Source of the DNA: Candidatus Pseudomonas phytovorans
Lineage (GTDB): Bacteria > Pseudomonadota > Gammaproteobacteria > Pseudomonadales > Pseudomonadaceae
Length of the DNA: 64,000 bases
Reading direction: 5' to 3'
NCBI GenBank assembly: GCA_029202525.1
Contig: CP119325.1
Coordinates: 1,462,001 to 1,526,000, forward strand
Positions 1-8,646 of the stretch are shown in pieces. Within the stretch, counting starts at the first letter, position 1. Each line of letters opens with the position of its first letter. Both the position numbers and the translations under genes were made by a program. The notes under the pieces were generated by a model. The model did not search any database and was not told the origin of the DNA. It was given only the letters and a program-made list of their open reading frames with translations.

Positions 1-1010
1 GGTATCAGTCGGGCATAGGTCGCTTCGTCAAGATAGATATCGGGGTTGTCGCGCATGCGCGGGTCCACCGCCTGGCGCGCCTTGGCGCTGGCAGTGGGGT
101 AACCGGTAAAGTTGCTGATGGCGGCCATGTTCGCCGGGCGCATGACGAAGTTGATGAAACGATAGGCGTATTCCGGGTGCTTGGCATCAGCCGGGATGGC
201 CATGGTGTCCATCCACACCGTGGTGCCTTGGCGGGGTACGCGGTACTGGAAGTCCAGGTGCTTGCCTGCGGCCTCGGCGGTGCGCTGGGCCTGGATCACG
301 TCGCCGCTGTAGCCCAGGGACACGCACAGGTTCTCGTTGACCAGTTCGGTCACCGGCTGCGACTGGAACTTGCGCACATACGGGCGAATGGCCTTGAGCA
401 GTTCGCTTGCGGCGGCCAGGTCTTCACGCTTGGCGCTGCGTGGCTCTCGGCCCAGATAATTGAGGACCACTGCCAATACTTCGTCGGGCGAGTCGATGAC
501 CGAGATACCGCAGTCGGCGAACTTGGCGGCCAGCTCCGGTTTGAACAGCAGGTCAAGGTTGTCCAGCGGCGCATCGGGCATGCGCTGGCGGACTTTTTCG
601 GCATTCACCGTCAGGCCGATGGTGCCCCAGGTGTAGGGTACGGTCGCCTGGCTGGCCTTGGGGTACTGGGCATGCAGTTTTCGCAGGCCGGGTTCGATAT
701 CGTCGAGTGCTTCCAGGCGGCTGTGGTCCAGGGGCTGCAGGCTGCCGGCGCGCATCAGCCGCTCGGCAACGGTGTCGCCGGGGAACACCAGGTCGTAGCC
801 ACTGCGCCCGGACATCAGCTTGGCTTCGAGCACTTCACTGCCGTCCATCACGTCGTAGATCACCTGGATACCGGTTTCGGCGGTGAACTGCTTCAGGGTG
901 TCCTCGGCAAAATAGTCGGCCCAGTTGTACAGGCGCAGAACGGGCTGCTCGGCCTGGACCTGGCTGGCGCAAATGGCCAGTGCCAATACGGCTAGAACGT
1001 GGCGTTTCAT
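1..1010 (-). CDS. Polyamine ABC transporter periplasmic binding protein, PotF/SpuD family (C-terminus cut by window edge)
   Basis: About 336 codons are visible and the gene runs off the left edge. Residues 1-20 form a signal peptide ending in SQVQA, so the product is periplasmic. The mature N-terminus VLRLYNWADYF is the signature of PotF/PotD/SpuD-type spermidine and putrescine binding proteins. The family is about 365 residues long, so roughly 30 residues are missing here because of the window, not because the gene is broken. It lies 2 bp after the stop of the aguB-like gene on the same strand, so it is probably the last visible member of an aguA-aguB-binding protein operon. The inferred job is to bring in agmatine, putrescine or a relative for the enzymes upstream. 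The exact ligand cannot be read from sequence. Confidence 0.9.
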   Translation of the reverse strand, partial: MKRHVLAVLALAICASQVQAEQPVLRLYNWADYFAEDTLKQFTAETGIQVIYDVMDGSEVLEAKLMSGRSGYDLVFPGDTVAERLMRAGSLQPLDHSRLEALDDIEPGLRKLHAQYPKASQATVPYTWGTIGLTVNAEKVRQRMPDAPLDNLDLLFKPELAAKFADCGISVIDSPDEVLAVVLNYLGREPRSAKREDLAAASELLKAIRPYVRKFQSQPVTELVNENLCVSLGYSGDVIQAQRTAEAAGKHLDFQYRVPRQGTTVWMDTMAIPADAKHPEYAYRFINFVMRPANMAAISNFTGYPTASAKARQAVDPRMRDNPDIYLDEATYARLI

Positions 1011-1012
1011 GC

Positions 1013-1909
1013 TCAGGCCCTCAGGGTGTGTGGGTGCGTGCCGTCCAGGGTCAGCAGCGTTGCGTACATTTCCGGGCGACGATCACGGTAGATGCCCCAG
1101 CTCAGGCGGTCATCGCGCATGCCCGCGAGGTCCAGGTCGTGCAGCCAGATGCCGCTGCTTTCGCGGTCGGCTTCGGTAAGCATGGCGCCCTTGTGGTCGC
1201 AGATGAACGACGAACCGTAGAAGCGCATGCTCAACGAGGCGTCGCTGGCTGCGACTTCTTCGCCAACACGGTTTGCCGCCATCACCGGCAGCAGGTTGGC
1301 GGCGGCATGACCGCGCATGGCTACCTGCCAATGGTCGCGCGAGTCCAGTTCAGTGCAGCCGGGCTCTGAGCCGATGGCGGTGGGGAACAGCAGCACTTCG
1401 GCGCCCATCAGCGCCAGGCAGCGGGCCGTTTCGGGAAACCACTGGTCCCAACAGATGCCGATACCCAGGCGGCCAAACGCGGTGTCCCAAACCTTGAAAC
1501 CGGTGTCGCCTGGGCTGAAATACTCCTTCTCCTGATAGCCGATAGCGTTGGGGATATGGGTCTTGCGGTACACACCGAGCAGGCGGCCGTCGGCATCAGC
1601 CACGGTCAGCGAGTTGAAGAAGGCATTGCCGGCGCGCTCGTACCAGCTCAGCGGCAGCACCACGCCCAGTTCGCCGGCCAGCGCGGCGAAGCGCTGCAGG
1701 ATCGGGCTGTCGGGGTAGGGCTGGGCGAGGGCCTGGTGCTGGTGGTCCTGTTCGATGCAAAAGTACGGGGTGGCGAACAGCTCCTGCAGCAAGATCACCT
1801 GCGCGCCCTTTGCAGCGGCCTGGCGCACCAGCTGTTCGGCGCGGTCGAGGTTGCCGGGCAGGTCCCAGCTGCACGGCATTTGCGTGGTGGCCACGCGCAG
1901 CAGGCTCAT
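1013..1909 (-). CDS. aguB: N-carbamoylputrescine amidohydrolase (carbon-nitrogen hydrolase family)
   Basis: The 298-residue product belongs to the nitrilase superfamily. The catalytic triad is visible as Glu43 (LLQELF), Lys116 (YRKTHIP) and Cys153 (GICWDQWFPE). AguB enzymes hydrolyse N-carbamoylputrescine to putrescine, CO2 and ammonia in the cytoplasm, the second step of agmatine degradation. The ATG at 1909 was chosen over an upstream in-frame ATG because the product then begins MSLLRVATTQM, as expected for the family, and because it overlaps the aguA stop codon by 4 bp (ATGA), indicating translational coupling. Length fits the family (about 290). Gene order aguA-aguB-transport protein supports the call. 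A different amidase substrate is possible but unlikely beside aguA. Confidence 0.9.
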   Translation of the reverse strand: MSLLRVATTQMPCSWDLPGNLDRAEQLVRQAAAKGAQVILLQELFATPYFCIEQDHQHQALAQPYPDSPILQRFAALAGELGVVLPLSWYERAGNAFFNSLTVADADGRLLGVYRKTHIPNAIGYQEKEYFSPGDTGFKVWDTAFGRLGIGICWDQWFPETARCLALMGAEVLLFPTAIGSEPGCTELDSRDHWQVAMRGHAAANLLPVMAANRVGEEVAASDASLSMRFYGSSFICDHKGAMLTEADRESSGIWLHDLDLAGMRDDRLSWGIYRDRRPEMYATLLTLDGTHPHTLRA

Positions 1910-2946
1910 GGCTGCACCTGCGGCTGTTGCTGGGTGATGCAATGAATGCCGCCACCGCCGTAGGCAATGTGGTCAATGCGCACCGGCACGATCTCCCGGC
2001 CTGGGAAGGCTTGGGCCAGCTGTGCAGCAGCGTCCTGGTCGGCAGCGATGCCATAGGCCGGCATGATGACCGCGCCGTTGGCGATGTAGAAGTTGGTGTA
2101 GGACGCACAGAACACCTCGGCGTCCTGATCGACGGCGGCGCTGGCTTCGTACAGGTCGAGCAGTTCGAAATGGCGGCCGTGGGCGTCGGTGGCCAGTTCC
2201 AGCGCGCGGCGGTTTTCGCGCACCACTTCGGCGTACACCGAGTGCTGATCATGGGTGGCATCGACCAGCAATACACCGGGGCGGGCGAAGGCGCATACGC
2301 CATCGACGTGGCCGTCGGTCATGTCGCCGGTAACGTATTGCGGGTCACCCGGTAGCCAGATGGTCTTGCTGATGCCCAGGTAGCGGGCGAAGCAGGCTTC
2401 GAATTCAGCCTTGCTGATGCCAGGGTTACGGTTGGGATTGAGCAACACCGATTCGGTGGTGATCAGCGTGCCTTCGCCATCGACATGAATCGCACCGCCT
2501 TCGTTGCACAGTGATGTGCTGAAACCGTCCAGGCCCAGTTGGTCGAGGATGCGCCGGCCCAGGCTGCGGTCCAGGCTATGTTGCGACTTGCCGCCCCAGG
2601 CATTGAAGCGCCAGCTCAGCCCGGCCAGGCCATGCTGCGGGTGGCAGACGAAGGTCGGGCCGCTGTCACGGCACCAGCTGTCGTCCACCGCCAGTTCGAT
2701 CAGCTCGATGTTGGCGCCGCAGAGGGCGCGGGCGCTGGCCATGGCAGACGGGTCGACCACCATTTTAACCGGCTCGAAGCGGGCGATGGCCGCGGCGACC
2801 CGGGCGTAGTCCTGCTGTACATCGGCCAGGCGCACGTGCCAGCCGCTTTCCCACAATGCCTGATTGTGCGGCCAGACCATCCAGGTCGCCGCGTGGTGGG
2901 CCCATTCGGCAGGCATACGCCAGCCGCTGTCGAGGGACAGGTGCAT
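1906..2946 (-). CDS. aguA: Agmatine deiminase family protein
   Basis: The 346-residue product is a peptidylarginine-deiminase-type enzyme that would convert agmatine to N-carbamoylputrescine and ammonia. Visible family landmarks are RMPAEWAHHAATWMVWP near the N-terminus, the GGAIHVDGEGT block, TDGHVDGVCAFA, and GGGGIHCITQQQP near the end, where Cys336 is the nucleophile. It is about 20 residues shorter than P. aeruginosa AguA (about 368 from memory) and looks divergent in its middle, so it may be the second, catabolic paralog of the genome. The start is preceded by GGAG six bases upstream. It is the first gene of the minus-strand operon and divergent from a LysR gene 135 bp away, the likely regulator. 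Confidence 0.87.
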   Translation of the reverse strand: MHLSLDSGWRMPAEWAHHAATWMVWPHNQALWESGWHVRLADVQQDYARVAAAIARFEPVKMVVDPSAMASARALCGANIELIELAVDDSWCRDSGPTFVCHPQHGLAGLSWRFNAWGGKSQHSLDRSLGRRILDQLGLDGFSTSLCNEGGAIHVDGEGTLITTESVLLNPNRNPGISKAEFEACFARYLGISKTIWLPGDPQYVTGDMTDGHVDGVCAFARPGVLLVDATHDQHSVYAEVVRENRRALELATDAHGRHFELLDLYEASAAVDQDAEVFCASYTNFYIANGAVIMPAYGIAADQDAAAQLAQAFPGREIVPVRIDHIAYGGGGIHCITQQQPQVQP

Positions 2947-3081
2947 AGTGAACTCCGGTCAATTAAGGATTTTTATCAACGAAGCCCGCCGTCGCGGGTG
3001 TTGGTGTCAATGCTATGACTAGGCCTGGCCGGCGACAAACGATAGATTTAGCGCACATCTGATCAGCAGGGCTTATCAATC

Positions 3082-3936
3082 ATGCTTAAACACTGGCCAC
3101 CCCTGAATGCCCTGCGCGGCTTCGAGGCTGCGGCGCGGCTGGGCAGCTTCCACAAGGCTGCCGAGGCGCTGAACCTGACCCAGTCGGCCATCAGCCAGCA
3201 GGTTCGCAGCCTGGAAACCTACCTGGAGCAGCCGCTGTTCCACCGAAGTGGGCGTAGTGTGAGCCTGACCGATGCCGGGCATGACCTGCTCAGCACCACG
3301 CAATCGCTGTTGCAGCACCTGGCCGTTGGCATTCGCCGGCTTGACCAGTACCGCAAGCCCAACCAACTGGTGGTCAATACCAGCCCGGCGTTTGCCAGGC
3401 ACTGGTTGTTGCCGCGGCTGGCTGACTTTCACCAGCGCTGCCCTGAAGTGGACCTGTGGTTGTTCACCAGTTTCGAGGTGCCGGACATGGCCACCGAAAC
3501 CATCGACCTGGCCATCCGTGACGACCTCAGTGCCCAGGCTGAGTGCAGCTTCAGCGTGCTTTATCAGGACCGGTTGTACCCGGCTTGCCATCCCTCGCTG
3601 GCGACTTCGGCGGTGCGCACTACCTTGCACGGCGAACGGGAGATGGACTGGAGCCACTGGCAGCTGGAAGGTGGCGAAGATGTGGGGCAGCAGGGCAAGG
3701 GGCTGAATTTTTCCGACCCAGGGCTGTTGCTGGATGCGGCCAGCGAGGGGCTGGGGGTGGCGCTGGTCAGCCAGTTGCTGGCGCGGCGGGCGATGGAGGA
3801 AGGGCGTCTGCAGGCATTGTCAGTGCAGCGGGTGCGGGGGCCGGCGTGGGCTTGCCTGGTGCACCGGGATAGCCAGGATGATCCGCTGGCCCGGCAGTTT
3901 CTGGTGTGGCTGAAAGAGGCTCTCTCGATAGATTGA
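3082..3936 (+). CDS. LysR-family transcriptional regulator, GcvA-like
   Basis: The 284-residue protein has a winged helix-turn-helix in residues 1-65 (PPLNALRGFEAAARLGSFHK, then LNLTQSAISQQVRSLE). This opening is typical of the GcvA/AmpR branch of LysR regulators. The rest is the periplasmic-binding-like effector domain. It is divergent from the aguA operon with 135 bp between the starts, the classical LysR arrangement, so it probably controls agmatine catabolism and itself. That target is inferred from position only. The inter-gene space holds a short dyad (cccgc-cgtc-gcggg, 2985-2998). The effector is unknown. A REP pair follows the stop codon. Confidence 0.88.
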   Translation: MLKHWPPLNALRGFEAAARLGSFHKAAEALNLTQSAISQQVRSLETYLEQPLFHRSGRSVSLTDAGHDLLSTTQSLLQHLAVGIRRLDQYRKPNQLVVNTSPAFARHWLLPRLADFHQRCPEVDLWLFTSFEVPDMATETIDLAIRDDLSAQAECSFSVLYQDRLYPACHPSLATSAVRTTLHGEREMDWSHWQLEGGEDVGQQGKGLNFSDPGLLLDAASEGLGVALVSQLLARRAMEEGRLQALSVQRVRGPAWACLVHRDSQDDPLARQFLVWLKEALSID

Positions 3937-3947
3937 TACAGGCTTTG

Positions 3948-4045
3948 CCGGCCCTTTCGCGGGCACGCCCGCTCCCACACGGACCGCATAAGTCCCGAGC
4001 CCTGGTCAGTACCTGTGGGAGCGGGCATGCCCGCGAAGAGGCCGG
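3948..4045. repeat. REP inverted pair
   Basis: Two copies of the P. putida-type REP sequence face each other: 3948-3982 on one strand and 4012-4045 on the other, sharing the core tgtgggagcgggc with tgcccgcgaa. Together they can fold into a long stem-loop in RNA read from either side. It lies between the LysR stop and the fabV promoter and may end LysR transcription or stabilise its mRNA. Confidence 0.9.
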
Positions 4046-4063
4046 TACAGGCAAACCCCGGTT

Positions 4064-4091
4064 TTGCATCCCCATGATCACCCCGTAATAT
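4064..4091 (+). promoter_or_regulatory. Putative sigma-70 promoter of fabV
   Basis: TTGCAT (4064-4069) and TAATAT (4086-4091) are 16 bp apart, close to the -35/-10 consensus and just downstream of a REP pair. The fabV TTG start is about 95 bp further on. The call rests on motif match and position only. Confidence 0.5.
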
Positions 4092-4186
4092 GTGTCGGAT
4101 AACCTGTGGGGGTAGTCTCACCCTCTGATCAATCGGAATCGCCCCAAGCGGCGCTTCCCCGGCATAAACCTGACGAGGTACAGACA

Positions 4187-5410
4187 TTGGCCATCATTCA
4201 TCCTAAGGTTCGCGGTTTCATCTGCACCACGACTCACCCGAAGGGCTGCGAGCTCAACGTCCGTGACCAGATCGAAGCCACCCGCAAGCTGGGCGTGCGC
4301 GAGGATGGGCCGAAGAAGGTCCTGGTCATCGGTGCTTCCAGCGGCTACGGCCTGGCAGCCCGCATCACTGCGGCGTTCGGTTTCAAGGCCGACACCCTGG
4401 GCGTGTTCTTCGAAAAACCAGGCACCGAGACCAAGGCCGGCACTGCAGGCTGGTACAACTCCGCTGCCTTCGACAAGTTTGCCAAGGCCGAGGGCCTGTA
4501 CAGCAAGTCGATCAACGGTGACGCCTTCTCCGACGAAGCCCGTGCCAAGGTCATCGAGCTGATCAAGAACGAGATGGGTGGCAAGGTTGACCTGGTCATC
4601 TACTCGCTGGCCTCGCCTGTGCGCAAACTGCCGCAGAGCCATGAGAAGGCCGGTGAACTGATCCGCTCGGCGCTCAAGCCGATCGGCCAGCCCTACAAGT
4701 CGACCGCCATCGACACCAACAAGGACACCATCATCGAGGCCAGCATCGAGCCGGCCACCGAGCAGGAAATTACCGACACTGTTACCGTGATGGGTGGCCA
4801 GGACTGGCAGCTGTGGATCGACGCCCTGGCAGGCGCCAACGTGCTGGCCGAAGGCGCCCGTACCGTGGCCTTCAGCTACATCGGCAGCGACATCACCTGG
4901 CCGATCTACTGGCACGGTGCATTGGGCCAGGCCAAACAGGACCTGGACGACACGGCCCTGCGCCTGGACCAGAAACTGGCCGGTGAAGTGAAAGGCGGCG
5001 CCAACGTGGCCGTGCTGAAATCTGTCGTTACCCAGGCCAGCTCGGCCATTCCAGTGATGCCGCTTTATCTGTCGATGGTCTTCAAGATCATGCAGGAGAA
5101 AGGCGTTCACGAAGGCACCCAGGACCAGCTGGACCGCATGTACCGCGACCGCCTGTATCGCGCTGACGGTGCGCCGGCCGAAGTCGACGAGAAGGGCCGC
5201 CTGCGCCTGGACGACTGGGAGCTGCGCGAAGACGTGCAGGACGCTTGCAAGGCCCTGTGGCCAACGGTGACTACCGAGAACCTGTTCGAGCTGACCGACT
5301 ATGCCGGTTACAAGAAGCAGTTCCTCAACCTGTTCGGCTTTGAACGCGCTGACGTCGACTACGACAAAGACGTGGCTACCGATGTGAAGTTCGACTGCGT
5401 CGAGCTGTAA
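4187..5410 (+). CDS. fabV: Trans-2-enoyl-ACP/CoA reductase FabV (NADH)
   Basis: The 407-residue protein catalyses the last reduction of fatty-acid elongation and is the triclosan-resistant replacement for FabI in many pseudomonads. The N-terminus AIIHPKVRGFICTTTHPKGC is the FabV signature. The active-site Tyr-x8-Lys pair is Tyr241 and Lys250 in IYWHGALGQAK, and the nucleotide-binding stretch VIGASSGYGLA lies near residue 50. Length matches FabV (about 400), far longer than FabI. I chose the TTG at 4187: it is preceded by GAGG at good spacing and gives the expected start, whereas the longer in-frame extension upstream has no family character. A 52-bp perfect hairpin follows the stop codon. Confidence 0.96.
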   Translation: MAIIHPKVRGFICTTTHPKGCELNVRDQIEATRKLGVREDGPKKVLVIGASSGYGLAARITAAFGFKADTLGVFFEKPGTETKAGTAGWYNSAAFDKFAKAEGLYSKSINGDAFSDEARAKVIELIKNEMGGKVDLVIYSLASPVRKLPQSHEKAGELIRSALKPIGQPYKSTAIDTNKDTIIEASIEPATEQEITDTVTVMGGQDWQLWIDALAGANVLAEGARTVAFSYIGSDITWPIYWHGALGQAKQDLDDTALRLDQKLAGEVKGGANVAVLKSVVTQASSAIPVMPLYLSMVFKIMQEKGVHEGTQDQLDRMYRDRLYRADGAPAEVDEKGRLRLDDWELREDVQDACKALWPTVTTENLFELTDYAGYKKQFLNLFGFERADVDYDKDVATDVKFDCVEL

Positions 5411-5417
5411 TCGGGTC

Positions 5418-5469
5418 AGCCTGTACCGGCCTCTTCGCGGGTTTACCCGCGAAGAGGCCGGTACAGGCT
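5418..5469. terminator. Perfect 52-bp hairpin after fabV (REP-derived)
   Basis: Two exact 25-base arms starting agcctgtaccggcctcttcg are separated by only two bases (tt). It is eight bases after the fabV stop and about 45 bases before the next gene. The arms contain REP sequence, so this looks like a REP pair whose spacer has been lost. There is no T-run, so it may act as a terminator or as an mRNA 3'-end stabiliser. Confidence 0.75.
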
Positions 5470-5514
5470 ACAAAATCTTTGCTAGCTTTGGCGCACAACA
5501 ACAGGGAATGCGCC

Positions 5515-6417
5515 ATGAGTAGCCTCACCCAACCCGCCACCCCGTTCCGCCACACCGCAGCCGACGGCTACACCCTCGGCGGCTTCATCTGGCGCCACGC
5601 CCTGCCTGACCCCCAGCGCCCGCTGGTGATCATCAACGCTGCCACTTCGGTACGCTGCCGCTATTACTTCCGCTTTGCCGACTACCTGTTCGCTCAGGGC
5701 TGTGACGTGCTGACCTACGACTACCGTGGCATCGGCGAATCCCGGCCGGCTTCGTTACGCGGTTTCCAGGCATCGTGGAGCGATTGGGGCCGGCTGGATT
5801 TCGAAGCCATGCTGGCACATGCGGCCGAACATTTCCCCGGCCAGCCAGTGGACGTGGTGGGGCACAGTTTCGGCGGTTGTGCAGTAGGCCTGGCACCGTC
5901 GGCCGGCCAGATACGCAGGGTAGTGATGGTAGGCGCACAGTTTGCCTACTGGCGCGATTACGCAGCCGACCAGCGCTGGCAACTGTTCGGCAAGTGGCAT
6001 GTGCTCATGCCGCTGCTTACCCGGGTATTCGGCTACTTCCCAGGTAAACGTCTGGGTTGGCTGGAGGACACGCCGGCCGGCGTGGTGCATGACTGGACCA
6101 GCCGTACCACGCGGTATGAACACCGGCCCAGCGGGCGGGCACTGGCGGCGCTACCGTTCGCCCAGGTGCGCGCGGCGACGCTGGCGATCAGCCTGACTGA
6201 CGACCCATTCGGCACCGTAGCGGCGACAGAGCGATTGCTGAGTTATCTACAGGGTGCTCGGCACCTGCGTATCGCGCCTGTGGATATCTCGGTCGAGGAA
6301 GTAGGCCATTTCGCGTTTTTCCATGATCGGTTCCGCGAGAGCCTGTGGCCTGTGGCGTTGCAGTGGTTGCAGCAGGGCGGGTTGGAAGAAGGAGTGCCGG
6401 GAGCTCTGATCGATTGA
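5515..6417 (+). CDS. Alpha/beta hydrolase, serine type
   Basis: The 300-residue cytoplasmic protein has an alpha/beta-hydrolase fold. The nucleophile elbow GHSFGG has Ser118, the strand before the lid carries TYDYRGIGESRP, and a C-terminal EVGHFAFF offers the catalytic His. No signal peptide is present. The start at 5515 follows AGGGA and lies after an in-frame but poorly placed upstream codon. Substrate unknown: an esterase or lipase-like activity is the family expectation. It may share a transcript with fabV only if the hairpin between them is read through. Confidence 0.8.
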   Translation: MSSLTQPATPFRHTAADGYTLGGFIWRHALPDPQRPLVIINAATSVRCRYYFRFADYLFAQGCDVLTYDYRGIGESRPASLRGFQASWSDWGRLDFEAMLAHAAEHFPGQPVDVVGHSFGGCAVGLAPSAGQIRRVVMVGAQFAYWRDYAADQRWQLFGKWHVLMPLLTRVFGYFPGKRLGWLEDTPAGVVHDWTSRTTRYEHRPSGRALAALPFAQVRAATLAISLTDDPFGTVAATERLLSYLQGARHLRIAPVDISVEEVGHFAFFHDRFRESLWPVALQWLQQGGLEEGVPGALID

Positions 6418-6462
6418 TGTCGTTGTTTGATAATGTGGGGCTGCAAAGCAGCCCCGGCTATC

Positions 6463-6804
6463 TCAAGCCTTGCGCGACAGCGGCTGCGCGGCGAACTCCA
6501 CACCGGCCAGCCCATGCTTGATCAGCGCCCGGATATTGCCATGGTCACTGCCCTCAGGCGTGGCCACCACATCACGGTAATGCTCGCCAAAGGCCAGCAG
6601 CGCTTCCTGGTCGCTCAGCCCTTCCAGAAAAGCCAAACCCAGGGTCTTGCACGAACCTTCGTTCTGCCCGGCTGCATTCTCTACACCGCCATTGTTGAAA
6701 GCTTGCGGCTGGTAGCTGTAGTGGTCGGCAATGAATGCCAGGGTGTCGGCAAACACATGTTGGCCGCTGGCCAGGCTGGCACGCAGGGTATTCAGATCAG
6801 TCAC
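6463..6804 (-). CDS. HopJ-like protein (type III effector HopPmaJ family)
   Basis: The 113-residue product has the compact HopJ family layout: an N-terminal helix, the FADTLAFIADHYSYQP segment near residues 18-33, FNNGGVENAAGQNEGSCKTLG in the middle, and ALLAFGEHYRDVVATPEG. The start is a GTG at 6804, preceded by AGGA at 9 bases, and overlaps the end of the DUF1244 gene by 8 bp. Although named after a Pseudomonas syringae effector, homologs are widespread in bacteria without type III secretion, and no secretion gene is nearby, so a housekeeping role is more likely. It ends a likely folM-DUF1244-hopJ operon. Confidence 0.8.
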   Translation of the reverse strand: MTDLNTLRASLASGQHVFADTLAFIADHYSYQPQAFNNGGVENAAGQNEGSCKTLGLAFLEGLSDQEALLAFGEHYRDVVATPEGSDHGNIRALIKHGLAGVEFAAQPLSRKA

Positions 6805-7093
6805 GAGGTTTTCCTTTTTCAAACGCCGCTTGCTGGTCGGCGCTGGCTTCTTTCTGGTATTGGGCTTTCCACTCGGCGTAGGGCATGCCGTACACGGCTT
6901 CGCGGGCGTCATCCAGGCTCAGGTCGAGCTGGCGCTCGTCGGCTGCGGCCTTGTACCACTTGGACAGGCAGTTGCGGCAGAAACCGGACAGGTTCATCAG
7001 GTCGATGTTCTGTACATCGGTGCGCTTTTGCAGGTGTTCGACCAGGCGCCGGAACGCGGCGGCTTCGAGTCCGAGCTGTTGCTGTGGGGTCAT
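6797..7093 (-). CDS. DUF1244 family protein
   Basis: The 98-residue cytoplasmic protein carries the family hallmark LSGFCRNCLSKWYKAAA around residues 35-51, with two cysteines in CRNC that could bind metal. It ends in a charged region. The family is short and conserved in gamma- and alpha-proteobacteria without an assigned activity. It overlaps the HopJ-like gene by 8 bp and follows folM by 9 bp, so the three are probably co-transcribed. No function is claimed. Confidence 0.85.
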   Translation of the reverse strand: MTPQQQLGLEAAAFRRLVEHLQKRTDVQNIDLMNLSGFCRNCLSKWYKAAADERQLDLSLDDAREAVYGMPYAEWKAQYQKEASADQQAAFEKGKPRD

Positions 7094-7102
7094 GGGCTTC
7101 TC

Positions 7103-7795
7103 TCAGGTCATGCGGTTCTTCAGGTGGCGGCCACCGTTGATGACCACCTGGCTGCCGGTGCTGTACTGGCTGGCGAGCAGGTACTTGACCGTCTCGATCA
7201 GCGGGCCGGCGCCGGGTTCGAACTGCAGCAGGGCCTTTTTCAGGGCCTGCTGGCGGTAAGCTTCGTCACCCCCTTCCTTGAGGATCAGCAGCCCGGGCAG
7301 GATACCGTTCACATGCACCTTGGGCGCATATTTTTCAGCGAAAGACAGCACCATGTTCTGCAGCGCAGCTTTGGTGGCTGCATAGCCAATGTGGCTTTTA
7401 CTGCCGCGTGAAGAGGTCTCGTCGCAGATGTGGATGATGTCGGCCTTTTCCACTTTGGCCAGCAGGTCGCCCAGGGCCAGATTGAGGTGGTAGGGCGCTT
7501 CGACATGCAGGCGGAACATGGTCTCGAGGTTGTCGAGCCCGTCATCGAGCCACAGCGAGGCGTTGTGGATGATGGCGCGCAGGCCGTCGTAATGGTTGTG
7601 CAGATAGTCAATCAGTGCCTGGCGGTCGGCCGCCAGGCACAGGTCGGCCTGAAACTGCACAATGTTCGGGTGGGCCGTTTGTGGCTGGACGCTGCGGCTG
7701 GCACTGACCACCGTATGGCCGGCCTGTGCCAGTTCAAGGGCCAGGGCCAGCCCGACGCGCTGGCTGGCTCCAGTAACGAGAATGGGGCTGTTCAT
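7103..7795 (-). CDS. folM: Dihydromonapterin reductase FolM-like short-chain dehydrogenase
   Basis: The 230-residue short-chain dehydrogenase has the NADPH-binding VTGASQRVG at residues 7-15 and the catalytic YxxxK as Tyr138 and Lys142 in GYAATKAAL. FolM reduces dihydromonapterin to tetrahydromonapterin, a pterin cofactor made by Pseudomonas for phenylalanine hydroxylase, and can also reduce dihydrofolate. The lack of the usual TGxxxGxG in favour of GASQRVG is typical of this branch. The ATG at 7795 gives a normal N-terminus; a longer in-frame start lacks family similarity. First gene of the folM-DUF1244-hopJ string. Confidence 0.85.
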   Translation of the reverse strand: MNSPILVTGASQRVGLALALELAQAGHTVVSASRSVQPQTAHPNIVQFQADLCLAADRQALIDYLHNHYDGLRAIIHNASLWLDDGLDNLETMFRLHVEAPYHLNLALGDLLAKVEKADIIHICDETSSRGSKSHIGYAATKAALQNMVLSFAEKYAPKVHVNGILPGLLILKEGGDEAYRQQALKKALLQFEPGAGPLIETVKYLLASQYSTGSQVVINGGRHLKNRMT

Positions 7796-7873
7796 GTTCG
7801 GGGCGGTCAACTTGTCTGTCCTTTGGTTGCCGCCCAGCATACCCGAACTGTTTCCCGGTTGTATGGCCTGGCC

Positions 7874-8434
7874 TCAGCGGCTGCGCAAGGCGCCAGCCGT
7901 GGCCGGTGAGGCGTGCAGCCAGCTGGCCAGCAGGCGGGTGGACAGGGGGATGAACAGGTAGACCATCAGCGGGGTCAGGGCCAGTGTGCTGAGCAGTACC
8001 CGAGGCATCAGCTCCAAAGGCGCCAACCAGTGGCCGAACAACAGGTTGAACCCCAGCGAGACCGGGAAGAACGCCAGCCAGATGGCCACGGCCTGCTTCC
8101 AGCGCGGTGGTTTTTGCACCGTATTGGTGCCAAACCAGTCGTCAATGCCACTGACGCGCGCCTCTTTGGGGCGCTCGAACAGGCCGTTGCCGCGTTGCAG
8201 CCAGGCCCGGCGCGAGGCGGAATGCTCCCAGGCATGCAGGGTCGGTTCGTCGCCAAAGCGGAAGATGATCTGGAATTCGTCGCCATCGCGGGGCGGGGCG
8301 AGGATGCCTGAACCGAGGTAGCCGGGGAAGTCGGTGGCCAGCTGCTCGCCTTCATGCAGCCAGGCCAGCAGGTCCTGGTAGCGGCCATGGGCGGCGCGGC
8401 GCGACACCATCAAGGTGACGGGTGGGGTAGACAT
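7874..8434 (-). CDS. Antibiotic-biosynthesis-monooxygenase-domain membrane protein
   Basis: The 186-residue protein has an N-terminal ferredoxin-like ABM domain (about residues 1-95, with HGRYQDLLAWLHEGEQLATD and FQIIFRFGD). Two hydrophobic segments follow (about residues 110-130 and 145-165), so the domain is tethered to the inner membrane. The start at 8434 has AGGAG at ideal spacing. Family members with this ABM plus two-helix layout are found in many bacteria without a defined reaction. It is transcribed away from the MerR-type gene. Confidence 0.75.
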   Translation of the reverse strand: MSTPPVTLMVSRRAAHGRYQDLLAWLHEGEQLATDFPGYLGSGILAPPRDGDEFQIIFRFGDEPTLHAWEHSASRRAWLQRGNGLFERPKEARVSGIDDWFGTNTVQKPPRWKQAVAIWLAFFPVSLGFNLLFGHWLAPLELMPRVLLSTLALTPLMVYLFIPLSTRLLASWLHASPATAGALRSR

Positions 8435-8646
8435 CGTGTATCTCCTGGCAACGGGGCTGGCGGGTAGCTGGCCCCTTCGGCTGCGTGGCCCGGGGTGGTG
8501 GGCGACGCACGTGTGCATGCAAGAATCGGGCGCGGATTATCGCGCATGTGTGAACGTCGGCAAATGTCGGGCGGCAAACGGTTGCACCCTGCGACCGGTG
8601 TTGACGTAGTAGAATGCGCGTTCAACTTCCGCACTCAGGGTAGCCC

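Noticed and set aside
3948..4045. CRISPR-like repeat arrays formed by the palindromic elements
   Set aside because: Each site has only one inverted pair, with no regular series of direct repeats and spacers and no cas genes. They are REP elements.
6463..6804. HopJ-like gene as evidence of type III secretion
   Set aside because: No secretion, chaperone or hrp genes are near, and family members occur in many bacteria without the system. Conserved operon neighbours point to housekeeping.
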